This document shows, piece by piece, positions 22,756 to 33,200 of a DNA stretch of 50,389 nucleotides; positions within the stretch are counted from its first letter, which is position 1; every line of letters starts with the position of its first letter. The notes below the pieces were generated by a model. That model had not been told where the DNA came from and searched no databases. It worked only from the letters and a program-made list of their open reading frames with translations. This DNA comes from a virus: IMG/VR virus record IMGVR_UViG_3300009419_000027, positions 1-50,389 of that record, one strand, 5' to 3'. A program made the translations under genes and the position numbers.

Positions 22756-23744
22756 TAATTCTTAGACTACCCCCATACCCAATTAATATTAAGTACGATG
22801 TTCCTTTGGCAAATACCGACTATCTAGTTACTATTGAAAACTCTACAAGAACAATCAGAGCATCTCAGGTCATCAGATCTAATGCAGGAAAAGAAGTTAC
22901 TTTATCTTTGGCTGGTGATTTAATTAAATATGATCATGACTATTCTGTTGAAATTTATAAAATTAATAATAATGCAAGTTCAGAACAAAACATTGTTGTT
23001 CAAGACATGCTTACCGTTATAAGACCATATGTTAATCCAAATAAACTAGGAACAACTGCAACAGAGATTGCAGAAGCAACATATAATGAGAGCATTGCCA
23101 GAGCAATAGTTGACTCACTAACTACTACTGGCTTTACATTTGAAAGAAAAGTTCTTGAGGTTGTTGGTCAGGGAACAGACTATATTCCTGTTTGGGGAAC
23201 AATTTACAAAGTTAATCAGGTATTTGAAAATGGCAAACTTGTATACGATATTACTAATACTGTTGATGGTCCTGCTCTAGATGGATTTCATTATGAGGTT
23301 ACAAAAGATAGAACTGCAATTGTTAAAGTACCTACGGATAACTCATATTATGAAACAAAAGATCGTGCAGAAAGAAAGCCTTTAAAGTATAGGGATGCAG
23401 GCTCTGACTCATTTTATGTATACGCCCCATACGAAAATTATGACAACATGTGGACTAATACAAAAAATACAGCAGTCGCATTTCCCGAAGGATTTGACTA
23501 TATAATTGACTACGATTCTGGATACAAGGTTATTCCAAATGATATACAGGATGCAATGGCAATGATAATTAATGATCTTAAGTGTGGAAAAATGGATCAT
23601 TATAAGTCATATGTTACCGAATACGAAACAGACCAATTTAAAATAAAATATGATTCATCTAAATTTTCTGGCACTGGAAATATTTTAGTTGACATTATTC
23701 TTGATAAGTACACAACAAACTTTCGTACCCCTGGGATGCTGTGA
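22752..23744 (+). CDS. head-tail adaptor (connector) protein
   Basis: This 330-residue protein has two parts. The N-terminal ~100 residues form a beta domain (DVPLANTDYLVTIEN, VTLSLAGDLIKYDHDYSVEI). The C-terminal ~190 residues contain TDRAERKPLKYRDAG-like charged loops and a helical end (IPNDIQDAMAMIINDLKCGK), typical of head-tail connector proteins of the gp6/gp15 type. It is probably the adaptor under the portal ring; the extra beta domain is larger than the usual family. It is coupled by ATGA to 22408 and by TGATG to 23744. Confidence 0.65.
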   Translation: MIILRLPPYPINIKYDVPLANTDYLVTIENSTRTIRASQVIRSNAGKEVTLSLAGDLIKYDHDYSVEIYKINNNASSEQNIVVQDMLTVIRPYVNPNKLGTTATEIAEATYNESIARAIVDSLTTTGFTFERKVLEVVGQGTDYIPVWGTIYKVNQVFENGKLVYDITNTVDGPALDGFHYEVTKDRTAIVKVPTDNSYYETKDRAERKPLKYRDAGSDSFYVYAPYENYDNMWTNTKNTAVAFPEGFDYIIDYDSGYKVIPNDIQDAMAMIINDLKCGKMDHYKSYVTEYETDQFKIKYDSSKFSGTGNILVDIILDKYTTNFRTPGML

Positions 23745-24190
23745 TGAATTGTGATACAACAGACTTCATGTACCCAATGCTTGCCGATGTTTATTATCCA
23801 ATAATCAAACAAAGCGAATACGGCAAGGCAATTAAAGAGTGGATCTTTGATAGAACAATTACATGTAATGCCCAATCTTTAAATCAAAAAGCAAACGAAG
23901 ATACTTCTCCAGCAGTGTTTTTAGTTTCTGAAGGTAAACTTATTGCAAGATCAAAATCAGACATAAGAACATCATCAAAAAATGAAAATAACAATATTAC
24001 TAATATTCTTATAACAAATATTAGGCTTCCAGGCGATAATCTAGTTTATAGAGAAACAGCAGGACCAAGAAGTGGAAGAGGAACAATATACGAGGTTGCA
24101 ACTGTTGAGCCTTTTGTTGGAGGTTTTCAGAGCATTGAATACTATCACATGGTGTGGCGTAGATCTGAAAACCAGACAGTAGGCGATTAA
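23744..24190 (+). CDS. head closure / neck protein
   Basis: This 148-residue protein has an N-terminal segment (MYPMLADVYYPIIKQSEYGK), then a beta-barrel-like core (TSPAVFLVSEGKLIARSK, ILITNIRLPGDNLVYRETAG). It ends in EYYHMVWRRSEN. Size, fold pattern and position (second connector gene) match head-closure or stopper proteins. It is translated from the ATG in a TGATG overlap, which I prefer to the GTG one codon earlier. The function is inferred from order more than from motifs. Confidence 0.6.
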   Translation: MNCDTTDFMYPMLADVYYPIIKQSEYGKAIKEWIFDRTITCNAQSLNQKANEDTSPAVFLVSEGKLIARSKSDIRTSSKNENNNITNILITNIRLPGDNLVYRETAGPRSGRGTIYEVATVEPFVGGFQSIEYYHMVWRRSENQTVGD

Positions 24191-24867
24191 TGAATATTGT
24201 TATGAATACTAAAGGTCTTGAAAAAATTATAGGCAACGCTATTGATTACTCTGTTGGATTTTTAGATGGGGCACAAAAAGGCAAAACTTTATTTTTAAAA
24301 AATCTTGGAAATAGTGTTATAGGTGTATTAAAAGATTACGTTGATGTTGAAGCAAGATCTAATCCAAAAGCACTTCATCATGTATATGAATGGTATCAGG
24401 TTGGTAGTCCAAAAGCAAGACTATACGATTTTAACTATACTGTTAGCAATGTTGGACTTTCTTTTAAGTCAAACTTTAAACAATCAAAAAGCCTACCCAT
24501 TGGATCATCTTTTCCTTTTGAAAATAAAGCAAGGGTAATGGAAGATGGAACCCCAGTTACCATATCTCCAGTAAGATCAGAAGTTTTGGCATTTGAAGCA
24601 GATGGTCAGACAGTGTTTACAAAAAGAGATATAGATGTTCAAAATCCTGGAGGCACAGAAGTTCAGGGATCATTTGAAAATATTGCCGATGAGTTTTTTA
24701 GAGTATATTTTAAACAATCATTTTTAAAATCTTCTGGTCTTTACTCCTACATAAAAAAACCAGTTTTATATAAGAAAAACTTTAAAACTGGAACAAGGGT
24801 GGGTAGATCTTCTGGAATTGAGACAGGGTTTAAATGGATTGCAAACGCACATATTGGGGTAGAATAA
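24190..24867 (+). CDS. tail completion / neck protein (HK97 gp10-like)
   Basis: This 225-residue protein has an N-terminal helical part (LEKIIGNAIDYSVGFLDGAQK), then KALHHVYEWYQVGSPKARLYD. The HVYEW-xxxGsp-xARLYDF pattern is common in HK97 gp10-like tail completion proteins. A C-terminal beta/aromatic region follows. It would connect the neck to the tail terminator. It is coupled by TAATG to 23744 and is followed 5 bases later by the tail terminator gene. Confidence 0.65.
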   Translation: MNIVMNTKGLEKIIGNAIDYSVGFLDGAQKGKTLFLKNLGNSVIGVLKDYVDVEARSNPKALHHVYEWYQVGSPKARLYDFNYTVSNVGLSFKSNFKQSKSLPIGSSFPFENKARVMEDGTPVTISPVRSEVLAFEADGQTVFTKRDIDVQNPGGTEVQGSFENIADEFFRVYFKQSFLKSSGLYSYIKKPVLYKKNFKTGTRVGRSSGIETGFKWIANAHIGVE

Positions 24868-24871
24868 GACT

Positions 24872-25411
24872 ATGGCAACAGTAGCAGCAGAGACAGGCTT
24901 TCCACCTATTTTTATTAATAAGTATATTATTGCTCAATTAAAAGAGTTTGGCATAGTAACAGGTATTGAGGGGATAGACCCAATAGTGCCAGTTCAATCT
25001 ACAAACCTAGATGATCTATTTGGAGAAATCACGGTAACTGGAGATGCATTTTTAATAGCATATGACAGACTAGCAAGATATAGACCAAACACCATGTACA
25101 GACATAAAAGAGAACAACTAGTTTATACGATCCACTCGTCTAGCGATGCCCAAGGGTTTGATATAGCCAGAATTATTTCGGCTGCCCTAGATAGGGAAGA
25201 CTCAGCAGCACAAGATGTGAATAACTGGCTTATTAGTAATCCAGACCAAATCCCAGCAATAAATGTATTTTTTCATCGTTTTAAAGTTTTTCAAATTGAT
25301 GAAACGAGAGACCTGGTTGAACTAGGATCCATCAAGTTCAACTGGCGAGGTAAACTGATAATTGAGTATGACTACCATACCCAAGATTCAGACCTGTCCA
25401 TATATACTTAA
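24872..25411 (+). CDS. tail terminator protein
   Basis: This 179-residue protein starts with a helix (INKYIIAQLKEF), then an alpha/beta domain (ITVTGDAFLIAYDRLARYRP, KREQLVYTIHSSS, VFFHRFKVFQIDETRDL) ending in ELGSIKFNWRGKLIIEYDYH. Size, alpha/beta pattern and position directly upstream of the tail tube gene match tail terminator proteins, which cap the tail tube when it reaches the length set by the tape measure. It has no ribosome site of its own; the 4-base gap to the previous stop suggests coupling. Confidence 0.65.
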   Translation: MATVAAETGFPPIFINKYIIAQLKEFGIVTGIEGIDPIVPVQSTNLDDLFGEITVTGDAFLIAYDRLARYRPNTMYRHKREQLVYTIHSSSDAQGFDIARIISAALDREDSAAQDVNNWLISNPDQIPAINVFFHRFKVFQIDETRDLVELGSIKFNWRGKLIIEYDYHTQDSDLSIYT

Positions 25412-25414
25412 AAA

Positions 25415-25444
25415 CGCTGTTATAATTAATACGAGGAAACAGCG
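25415..25444 (+). promoter_or_regulatory. tail tube promoter within an inverted repeat
   Basis: Extended -10 TGTTATAAT (TATAAT at 25421-25426), overlapped and followed by the inverted repeat CGCTGTT (25415-25421) / AACAGCG (25438-25444). The right arm lies just after the expected +1 (about 25433), so a protein bound to the repeat would block initiation. The leader to 25488 is about 55 bases with GAGGTG. Confidence 0.55.
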
Positions 25445-25487
25445 CCAAACAACTTAATAACCCTATCTAAGAAAAAGAGGTGAATAA

Positions 25488-26126
25488 ATGGCTAATTACA
25501 GTCGTGGTACATCAACCAACATTATCGTTGGTGCAGCAGCCCTATTCGTTGCTGATACAACTTTGGATGCCGCATCATTAACTGGCTTTGAGTCTGCAAA
25601 GACTTTCAGAGACACACTCACTAACGATGCAGACTACACAAACGTTGGTTATACAATGAACGGTCTTGAACTGCAGTTCCAACCTGACTTCGGCGAAGTT
25701 ACAGTTGACCAGATTCTTGACGTTGCAAAACTTTACAAGCAGGGCATGCAGGTTTCACTTGCAACAGCATTTGCTGAAGCAACACTAGAGAATCTTCTAC
25801 TTGCTTTGGCTTACAGCGATTCAAAACTTACAGGCAATAAGGCAACATCAGCAGGAAGAGCACTTAACCTTTCTGCAGGTGACATTGGCGAATGTCCAGT
25901 TGAGCGTGGTATGGTCGCAGTAGGTCCTGGTACAGGTGATTGCGTAAACTCTGCTTATGTAGAGCGTGTTTACACAGCATACCGTGCACTTTCAATTGAA
26001 AATGTTACAGTATCTGCAAAGCGTGATGAGGCTTCAATGTTTGAAGTTTCATTCCGTCTACTCCCAGAGGATGTTTCTGGTTCATATGGTAAGATCGTAG
26101 ATCGTACCTGGACACCAGCATCATAA
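25488..26126 (+). CDS. major tail (tube) protein
   Basis: This 212-residue protein polymerises to form the tail tube. It is Ala/Thr/Val-rich with a start SRGTSTNIIVGAAALFVADT typical of tail tube proteins. A middle of strands and one helix (VTVDQILDVAKLYKQGMQ) follows, then a C-terminal beta region (NVTVSAKRDEASMFEVSFRL, then LLPEDVSG). Position between tail terminator and tail chaperones supports this. It uses its own promoter, GAGGTG ribosome site and terminator, and shows more C-ending codons than its neighbours, like the capsid gene, as expected for an abundant protein. Confidence 0.88.
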   Translation: MANYSRGTSTNIIVGAAALFVADTTLDAASLTGFESAKTFRDTLTNDADYTNVGYTMNGLELQFQPDFGEVTVDQILDVAKLYKQGMQVSLATAFAEATLENLLLALAYSDSKLTGNKATSAGRALNLSAGDIGECPVERGMVAVGPGTGDCVNSAYVERVYTAYRALSIENVTVSAKRDEASMFEVSFRLLPEDVSGSYGKIVDRTWTPAS

Positions 26127-26145
26127 TTTAATACAAAAGCGACAC

Positions 26146-26179
26146 AGCCCATCTCTTCGGAGGTGGGCTTTGTTGTTTA
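26146..26179 (+). terminator. intrinsic terminator after the tail tube gene
   Basis: A 10-bp stem (AGCCCATCTC / GAGGTGGGCT, one G-U pair) with a stable TTCG tetraloop, followed by a T-rich tract broken by G. It isolates the highly expressed tail tube gene from the chaperones. Confidence 0.85.
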
Positions 26180-26192
26180 ATCGGGCTTTTTG

Positions 26193-26201
26193 TGGTAGAA
26201 T
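26193..26201 (+). promoter_or_regulatory. weaker extended -10 promoter, near-leaderless start
   Basis: TGGTAGAAT (one mismatch from consensus), 9 bases before the ATG at 26211, with no ribosome site. Confidence 0.6.
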
Positions 26202-26210
26202 AGAATTCAT

Positions 26211-26921
26211 ATGGCTACAACAATATATAGAAGTGCTATTATTAATTTGTTTGATGGTACTGAATTAGAAATTATCCCATTAAAGATTAAATATCTTCGT
26301 GAGTTTATGGCTGCATTTGAGCATGTTAAAAATACAAGCGGTAACGATGAGGCAATAGAAAAACTTGTAGAGTGTGTAAGAATTTGTATGAAGCAGTACT
26401 ATCCAAAGATATCTGGGTCTGTTGAAGATGTAGAAGAAAATGTTGATATGCAAACTATTTATACTATTTTAGATATTGCTGCAGGAATAAAGATTAATAA
26501 AAAGTCTGAAGAAACAGTTAAAGATCAGGTAGAAAAAAGTGGTGATAGTTGGGACACATTAGATTTAGCCAAACTAGAGTCTGAAGTTTTCTTGCTGGGA
26601 ATTTGGAAAGACTACCAAGAATTAGAAAAATCTTTATCAATGGCAGAATTAATAATAACACTAGAAAGTAGCAGAGAACTAGATTATAATGAAAAAAAGT
26701 TTTTGGCTGCTATTCAGGGGGTTGATCTAGATCAAGAAACTGGTAGTGAAAGGGGTCAGAAAGAATGGGAAGATATGAAAGCCAGAGTGTTTAGTGGCGG
26801 AGTAACCTCTGATTCAAATGATGTTCTTGCTCTACAAGGGGTAAATGCTCAAAAAGCAGGTTTTGGAATTGGGATGGGTCTTGACTATGAAGACGGTAGA
26901 GACCCCTCTCTTATGCTATAA
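26211..26921 (+). CDS. tail assembly chaperone, long form (GT-like)
   Basis: In this 236-residue protein, residues 1-95 (MATTIYRSAI through IAAGIKI) form a chaperone G-like domain that is paralogous to the whole of the 110-residue protein at 26949. Residues 130-236 add the T-like domain with LESEVFLLGIWKDYQELEKS and LDYNEKKFLAAIQGVDLD, typical of the extended chaperone. In most siphophages the long form comes from a -1 ribosomal frameshift; here it is a separate complete gene placed first. A weak -10 and no Shine-Dalgarno suggest low expression. The proteins coat the tape measure before the tail tube assembles. Confidence 0.8.
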   Translation: MATTIYRSAIINLFDGTELEIIPLKIKYLREFMAAFEHVKNTSGNDEAIEKLVECVRICMKQYYPKISGSVEDVEENVDMQTIYTILDIAAGIKINKKSEETVKDQVEKSGDSWDTLDLAKLESEVFLLGIWKDYQELEKSLSMAELIITLESSRELDYNEKKFLAAIQGVDLDQETGSERGQKEWEDMKARVFSGGVTSDSNDVLALQGVNAQKAGFGIGMGLDYEDGRDPSLML

Positions 26922-26922
26922 T
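26914..26922 (+). promoter_or_regulatory. strong extended -10 promoter overlapping a stop codon
   Basis: TGCTATAAT; its hexamer (26917-26922) contains the TAA stop (26919-26921) of the long chaperone. It drives the short chaperone and probably the tape measure protein. Confidence 0.7.
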
Positions 26923-26948
26923 TAACATAGCCTATATAGGAGGAAAAA

Positions 26949-27281
26949 ATGGCAACAACAGTACATGAGGGTGAAGAACTTATTCTTATGGATGGCTCAA
27001 AGATCAAGGTTCGTCCCTTGAAGATTTCTTTGCTACGTCCATTTATGAGTAAGTTTGAGCAGGTAGCGGCAGTAGCAGAAGATAACGAAAAGTCTATGAC
27101 TCTTCTTATTGAATGCGTACAAATTGCTATGGAACAATATAAGCCAGAACTTGCAAAAGATCTGAACGCTTTAGAGGAGATCATGGATCTTCCAACAGTT
27201 TACAAGGTAATTGAAGCGGCTTCTGGCGTTAAACTTACTGATGCAAATTCTTTGCTGAACACAGTTCTCGCAAACAATTAA
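26949..27281 (+). CDS. tail assembly chaperone, short form (G-like)
   Basis: This 110-residue protein is paralogous to residues 1-95 of the 26211 product. Shared positions include MATT, DG near residue 16, PLKI-x2-LR-x-FM-x2-FE-x-V, ECV-x-I-x-M-x-QY-x-P, T-x-Y near residue 84 and A-x-G-x-K. It is likely the abundant short chaperone that binds the tape measure protein. A consensus extended -10 and a perfect AGGAGG (26938-26943, 5 bases before the ATG) predict much higher expression than the long form. There is no sign of a slippery sequence or of a T-domain downstream in another frame. Confidence 0.8.
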   Translation: MATTVHEGEELILMDGSKIKVRPLKISLLRPFMSKFEQVAAVAEDNEKSMTLLIECVQIAMEQYKPELAKDLNALEEIMDLPTVYKVIEAASGVKLTDANSLLNTVLANN

Positions 27282-27298
27282 ATAAAGAGGTGACATAG

Positions 27299-30200
27299 AT
27301 GAGTGATGTTAATGCCAATATTGGCGTACATATTGATACGTCGTCCGCATTAACAGAACTCAAAAATCTACAACGTCAACTTGCAAATTTTCATGCATCA
27401 ATAGCAAAAAGTAGTGCCGCTGCAGCCGCAGCACAAAAAGGATTGCAAACCAATCTTTTAAATTCTATCAATGCTACGGGGCAGTTTACTGCCACGATGG
27501 GTGTTGTTAGATCGTCAACGGAGTCATTTACTCACGCATTAGAGACTAATAAACTTTCAATGCGTGAGTATTTCCGTTATGCTGGCGGAGCATCAAAAAC
27601 TTTTGGAAGACTATTTAGACAAGAGTTTGACACAATTGGCAAGGTAGCAGAAGAACGTGTCAAGAAGATGCAGACTCAATATATTAAAATGGGTCGTGAT
27701 GCTAGCGGTGCTATAAAGGCAATGGCTATTACGCCACAAACCTTGAATATGAATGACTACGCTACCAAAACAGCATTAGCAGCACAAAAGCAGGCAATCT
27801 TTAATCAGGTAGTTAGACAAGGATCAACTAGCCTTTTGAATTTTGGTAAGAATACACAGTGGGCTGGCCGCCAACTGATGGTTGGTTTTACAATTCCACT
27901 TGCCTACTTTGGCACAACCGCATCAAAAGTATTTATGGATCTCGAAGCACAGGCTATTAAATTTAAGCGTGTTTATGGAGATATGTTCACAACTGCTGAT
28001 GAAACAAATAAGGCTTTAGCAGAAGTTGAAAGATTAGCAGAAAGTTTTACTAAGTATGGAGTTGCAGTAAGTAAGACTATGGAAATGGCAGCCTCCGCTG
28101 CTGCAATGGGTAAAACAGGAGCAGACCTAACAGCCCAAGTATCCGAAGCAACTAGACTTGCAGTTCTTGGTGGAGTAGAGCAAGAGCAGGCGCTTGAAAC
28201 CACAATTTCTCTTACAAATGCATTTGGTATAGCAGCAGAAGATCTTGCAAAGAAAATTAACTTTCTTAACTCTGTTGAAAACCAAACCGTTGTATCTATT
28301 GAAGATTTAACAATTGCAATTCCAAAGGCTGGACCAGTTGTTCAGCAACTTGGTGGAGATGTAGAAGACTTAGCATTCTTCCTTACAGCAATGAAGGAAG
28401 GCGGAATTAATGCTTCTGAAGGCGCTAACGCACTTAAATCTGGACTTGCATCTTTAATTAATCCATCTAAAAAAGCAAGCGCAATGTTTGCAGATCTTGG
28501 TATTAATATTAAGGGAATTGTAGAGTCAAATCAAGGAGATATTACTGGAACAGTAATTGCTTTTTCAAAAGCACTAGATACTCTTGATCCACTTAATCGT
28601 GCAAGAGCAATTGAGCAACTATTTGGTAAGTTCCAATTTTCACGTCTTTCTACACTATTTCAAAATGTAACAAAAGATGGAACACAAGCAAGTAAGGTAC
28701 TAAGACTTGCAGGAGCCTCAGTAGAAGAACTTGCAATCTTATCTGAACGAGAATTAAAAACGGTAGAGAATGCTGTTGGAGTACAGTTTAAGTCAGCAGT
28801 AGAAGAACTTAAACTAGCAATTGCTCCAATAGGAAAAACATTTTTGCAGGCTGTAACTCCAATAGTAAAGGTTGTTGGAGATCTACTAGAAAAATTTAAT
28901 GGTTTGGGAGATGGTACAAAGAAGTTTATAGTAATTGCATCTACCCTTGTTGGTATTATTGGACCAACTCTATTGATGACTTTTGGTTTAGTTGCCAATG
29001 GTGTTGCAAATATTATTAAACTATTCCTCGCTCTTCGTGGAGGATTTTTACGATTAGGTGGAAATAGCAAGATTCTTGCAGAACAAACTAATTACCTAAA
29101 CGCAGAGCAGTTAGAGTCTGCAACTATTGCAGCATCTCTTAATCAGGCACACACAAGGCTTACGCAATCATTTACAGCAGAAACCTCAGCAGTAAGAGCA
29201 CTAAGAGCAGCATATATTGAAGCAACTGTTGCAGCAGCAAATTTTGCTAGAGCAAATCCAGGAATGATGGTACCAGGTGGAAAAGTTCCTAAGAAGTTTG
29301 CAAGAGGAGCAACATATGTTCCAGGAACTGGAAACAAAGATACAGTTCCATCAATGCTTACTCCTGGAGAAGCAGTAATCCCTGCAGGTGTTGCACAGGA
29401 TCCTAGATACCAACCAATTATTGATGCAATGGTTAATGGAAATCTTCAAGGGTTTGAAGAAGGAACTGTTAATGTAGGCTCAAAGTCATCTAAGACAAAG
29501 AGTCAAAGAACTGCCAGAGATCTTGAAAAAGCAATTGCTGAACTTAGATCCCAAGGAATTTCTGAAGAAAAGATTGTTGCGGCACTAGAAAGAAATGTTG
29601 AACGTGGCCGACCAATGAATGCCACACAACTAAAGAGAAGGCTCTCTATTGGTAGAGGTTCTTCATCTGGTTCATCTGCTCCATCATCAATAAGAACACT
29701 TGCAAAACAGTCCCAATCTGGATTTGTTCAAGAAACAGAAGCAGTCAAGAAAGCATTAAAGGAACAAGGAGTAGTATTAACTCCTGCACAAGAAAAGAAT
29801 TTGTTTAATGTTCAAGCATCTCATATTGAAGAAACACGAGTTGGTGGAGTAAAAGAATGGAAGGCTAATAACCTTGTTGCTGATTTAGGATATATAAATA
29901 ACTATATAAATACTGTAAAGGGTAAACTTGGAACAGACCTACTTAAAATGTCTGATGCTAGATTATCGGAACTTGGTATTGATAGAAGAGAACTTCAAAA
30001 ACTTCAGGCTGGAACGCATCCAACTACAGCAGAAGCAGCAAAAACATTAAGAGCAATTGCTCAATATGATTCAGTTCGTAACCCAGCGTCTTACCAAGCA
30101 AAGGCGGTAGTTGCTGGATTAGAGCATAGAGCAAAAACTGGTTTTTATGCACAACCAATGAAAACATTGGCAGAAACCCAACCAGTTTCAAGCAGGGCAG

Positions 30201-33200
30201 AGAGAGCAGTTAAGTCTAGATTAGACTTAGTAGAACAAGAAAAAAATGCAAAAGCAGGTAATGACTCTCAGCAAATAATGAAGCAAATAGATAGAGACAT
30301 AAGAAGAACTGCATTAGGAAAACAAGCACCAACAGATTTTGGAACCCAGATATCTCCAACTACTGGCCATAGTTTTCCAGTTAAAGGTTTGGGTGGTGTT
30401 TACCAAAAGCCAGATGGAACTATGGTATTTGTTAAACCTGTTATGGATGCTAAAGCGGCCCTGGCTGAACAGAGAGCAACAATTATTGCAAGAGATGTGC
30501 ATGGACTAGACGCACCTAGACAAGAAGTTAGAACAATGCTTGACCCAACAGATCCAGCAGGTAAGAGAAAACTTATTGTATTAGAGTCTCCTTTTGATCC
30601 TAGATTTGATCCAAGCAAGATGACTGGAAAATTTACAAAAGATGAATACTTCAGACAACTCGTTGCTGCAAACCTTCGTGGAGATAAAGACCTAGGCAGA
30701 GGAAATCTTTCTGGCAATGTGCTTGCAGATGTTGGAACAGCAGGAGTTTTTGCAAAGGCTTCAGGAAAAAGAGATTTTGCTACAACTATGCCGTCAATGG
30801 CGGAGCAAGCAAGAGTTAATCTACTTGGCGTAAAAGGTGGAGCAAAGAGGTTCTTTGCTGAATCAACACTTGACATTCCTAGAGGAATGACTGCAGATGA
30901 ATACCATAGCAGAATGATAAAAGAGATTGATAGGGTTTTGCCAAAACTAAAAGAAACTCTTTCAAGACTTGACCTAACTCCTGCAGAAAGAACTGTTTAT
31001 TCTGCAATGGTAGCAAGACTTGAAGAAGGAAGGAAAGTTAACTGGAGAGAATTCCACAAGATGCATTCTTCTGTTCTTGTAACTAAAAAAGAAGCGCTAC
31101 AAGATCAAAAAACTGGTGACATAACACCAATTAAGGGTAAGCCAAAACCTAGAAAGGCTGTCTCAAGTTCTGGCAAATCATCAGATAGTGTAATCACTCA
31201 AGTTCCTCCAGGGAAAAGAGTTGTTCAGAAGCCAAAAGGATTTGTTAGTTCTCGTCTTGGAGGCAAGTTTACACTTCCAGGTTACGCAGATGCCCCTCCT
31301 GCAACTGGCACAACAGTTAAAGATATTTCTCAATCACAAAGATTATCAAGAGCACAACTTCTTGCTGCTACAGAAAGAATAAGTTTAAATCAAGCCAAAA
31401 AGAGAATTGCGGCAGAAGCAAGACTTACCACTTCTATGCAAGAAAGCACTGAAGCACAAAAAACAGCAAAAGAAAAAATAACAAACTTTAGTAACAAAGC
31501 AGGACTTGGCATTGGTGCAATGAGTGGTTTAACAATTGCAGCATCTTTTGCTGGAGGAAAACTTGGAGAAATGGCTCAAACAATTATGCCATTTGTTTTT
31601 GGTATTCAAGGTCTAGTTATGTTACTACCATTGCTAGCCAATCCATGGGTAGCAGCAGTTGCAGCAATTGCCGTTGTAGGTGGGGTAATGTGGAAACTGG
31701 CTAGGGATGTTGAGAATGCTAGAAAAGAAGGAGTAAATCTTGCTAAGGCAATGAATATGACTTCTGAAAAACTACAAGGTCTTTCTAAAATAACTGGAAC
31801 AGTTAGTGCTACAGAAGAAGCAGATAGACAAAGGCAAACTGCTCTAACTGGAGAAAGTGCAGTTCAAAGAAAGTTTGGTCAGAATATTCTTGGTAGCGAT
31901 TTTGGTAAAGGTCTTTTGGCTGATATTGAAAAGCAAGCAAGTTCTGGGCAAGGAATACAAGAAATTGGCAGAAATGTATCTAACAGTCTTGCATATGCAA
32001 TTGTTCAAGGAGTAATAACAACAGATCAAGCAAAGAGCATTGCCTCTGCACTTGGAGAAGAATTAAAAAATTATGAAATACCAGCAATTATTAGTGGTAG
32101 GTTAGTTACACTTCTTGGTCCTAATGGAGAAAACCTAACAAAAGATCCTCTACAGGTTACTCTTTCAATTCAAGAAGAGTCAATGACGAGACAGGCCGAC
32201 TTCTTTAAAACTGCACTTGAACAGTCAATTAGCACTACAACTTTTACTAATGTTGGTCAAGTTATTGGCGGATCAATAGTTACAGCAATAGGATCAGCAA
32301 TAGCAGTATCAACAGGATTTACTGGTGTTGGAGCAATAGGTGGCGGAGCCATCGCCGCTGCTGGAGGAACAATAGTCGGAAAGGGACTATCAGATCAAAA
32401 TCAACGTAAAGAAGTAAATGCAAATCTTGGTGCAGCAGCACTGCAACTTGGTTTAGAACAAGTTGTAATGAACAATGGATTAGTTGATTCACTAAATAAA
32501 CAATATGATATTAAAGTTAAAATGGCAAAAACAGATGCTGAAATTAAAATAATTGAAGATGAAAGACAAAAAGCACTTGATGACCTTAATGCTGCAAATG
32601 CTGAAGCCTTAAATATTCTTATTGCACAAAAGGATTCTTTTGGTCCAGAAATATTTACTAAGGGTATAAATGCAGCAATAGACTCACTTTATAAAGATGG
32701 ACCTATGAAAGTTTTTGCTGATGAAGCAAAGAAAGATTTAGAAAATATTGGAAATGCAGACTTCAAGGCAATGCTACAGGTTCAGTTTGCAAGTGGTGCA
32801 ATTGATCCTGTAACAGTAATGAAACTTGCAAATAATCAAAACCTACAAAGCAAATTTTCTCTTTTAGTTGAAACAAAGGGTAGTGAAGACGCTAACCTAA
32901 TTATGCAAACCTTGATGAAGGCTGGAGTAAACGATACAAATCTTCCAATCTTTATGGATATATTAAATAAAGATCCAAAGAATTTTGATAAAAATATGAA
33001 AGCCATTAATGTGCTTGCTAACATGCAACAAAAGTATGGAATCACTATTGATGTTAACGATGATGGTGCAACACAAGTTCAAGAGATTGTTGCTATAACA
33101 GAAAAACTTGCAGGAATTACTGGAGAAGAATTAACAAAAGAGGCTTTCTTAGATCTTGGCATTACGGGAGACCTCACAGGACCAGAGTTTGATGCATTGT

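Noticed and set aside
26700-26960. Programmed -1 frameshift between the two chaperone genes
   Set aside because: Each gene is complete, with its own promoter and start. The long protein already contains the T-like domain, and no slippery heptamer is seen at the junction.
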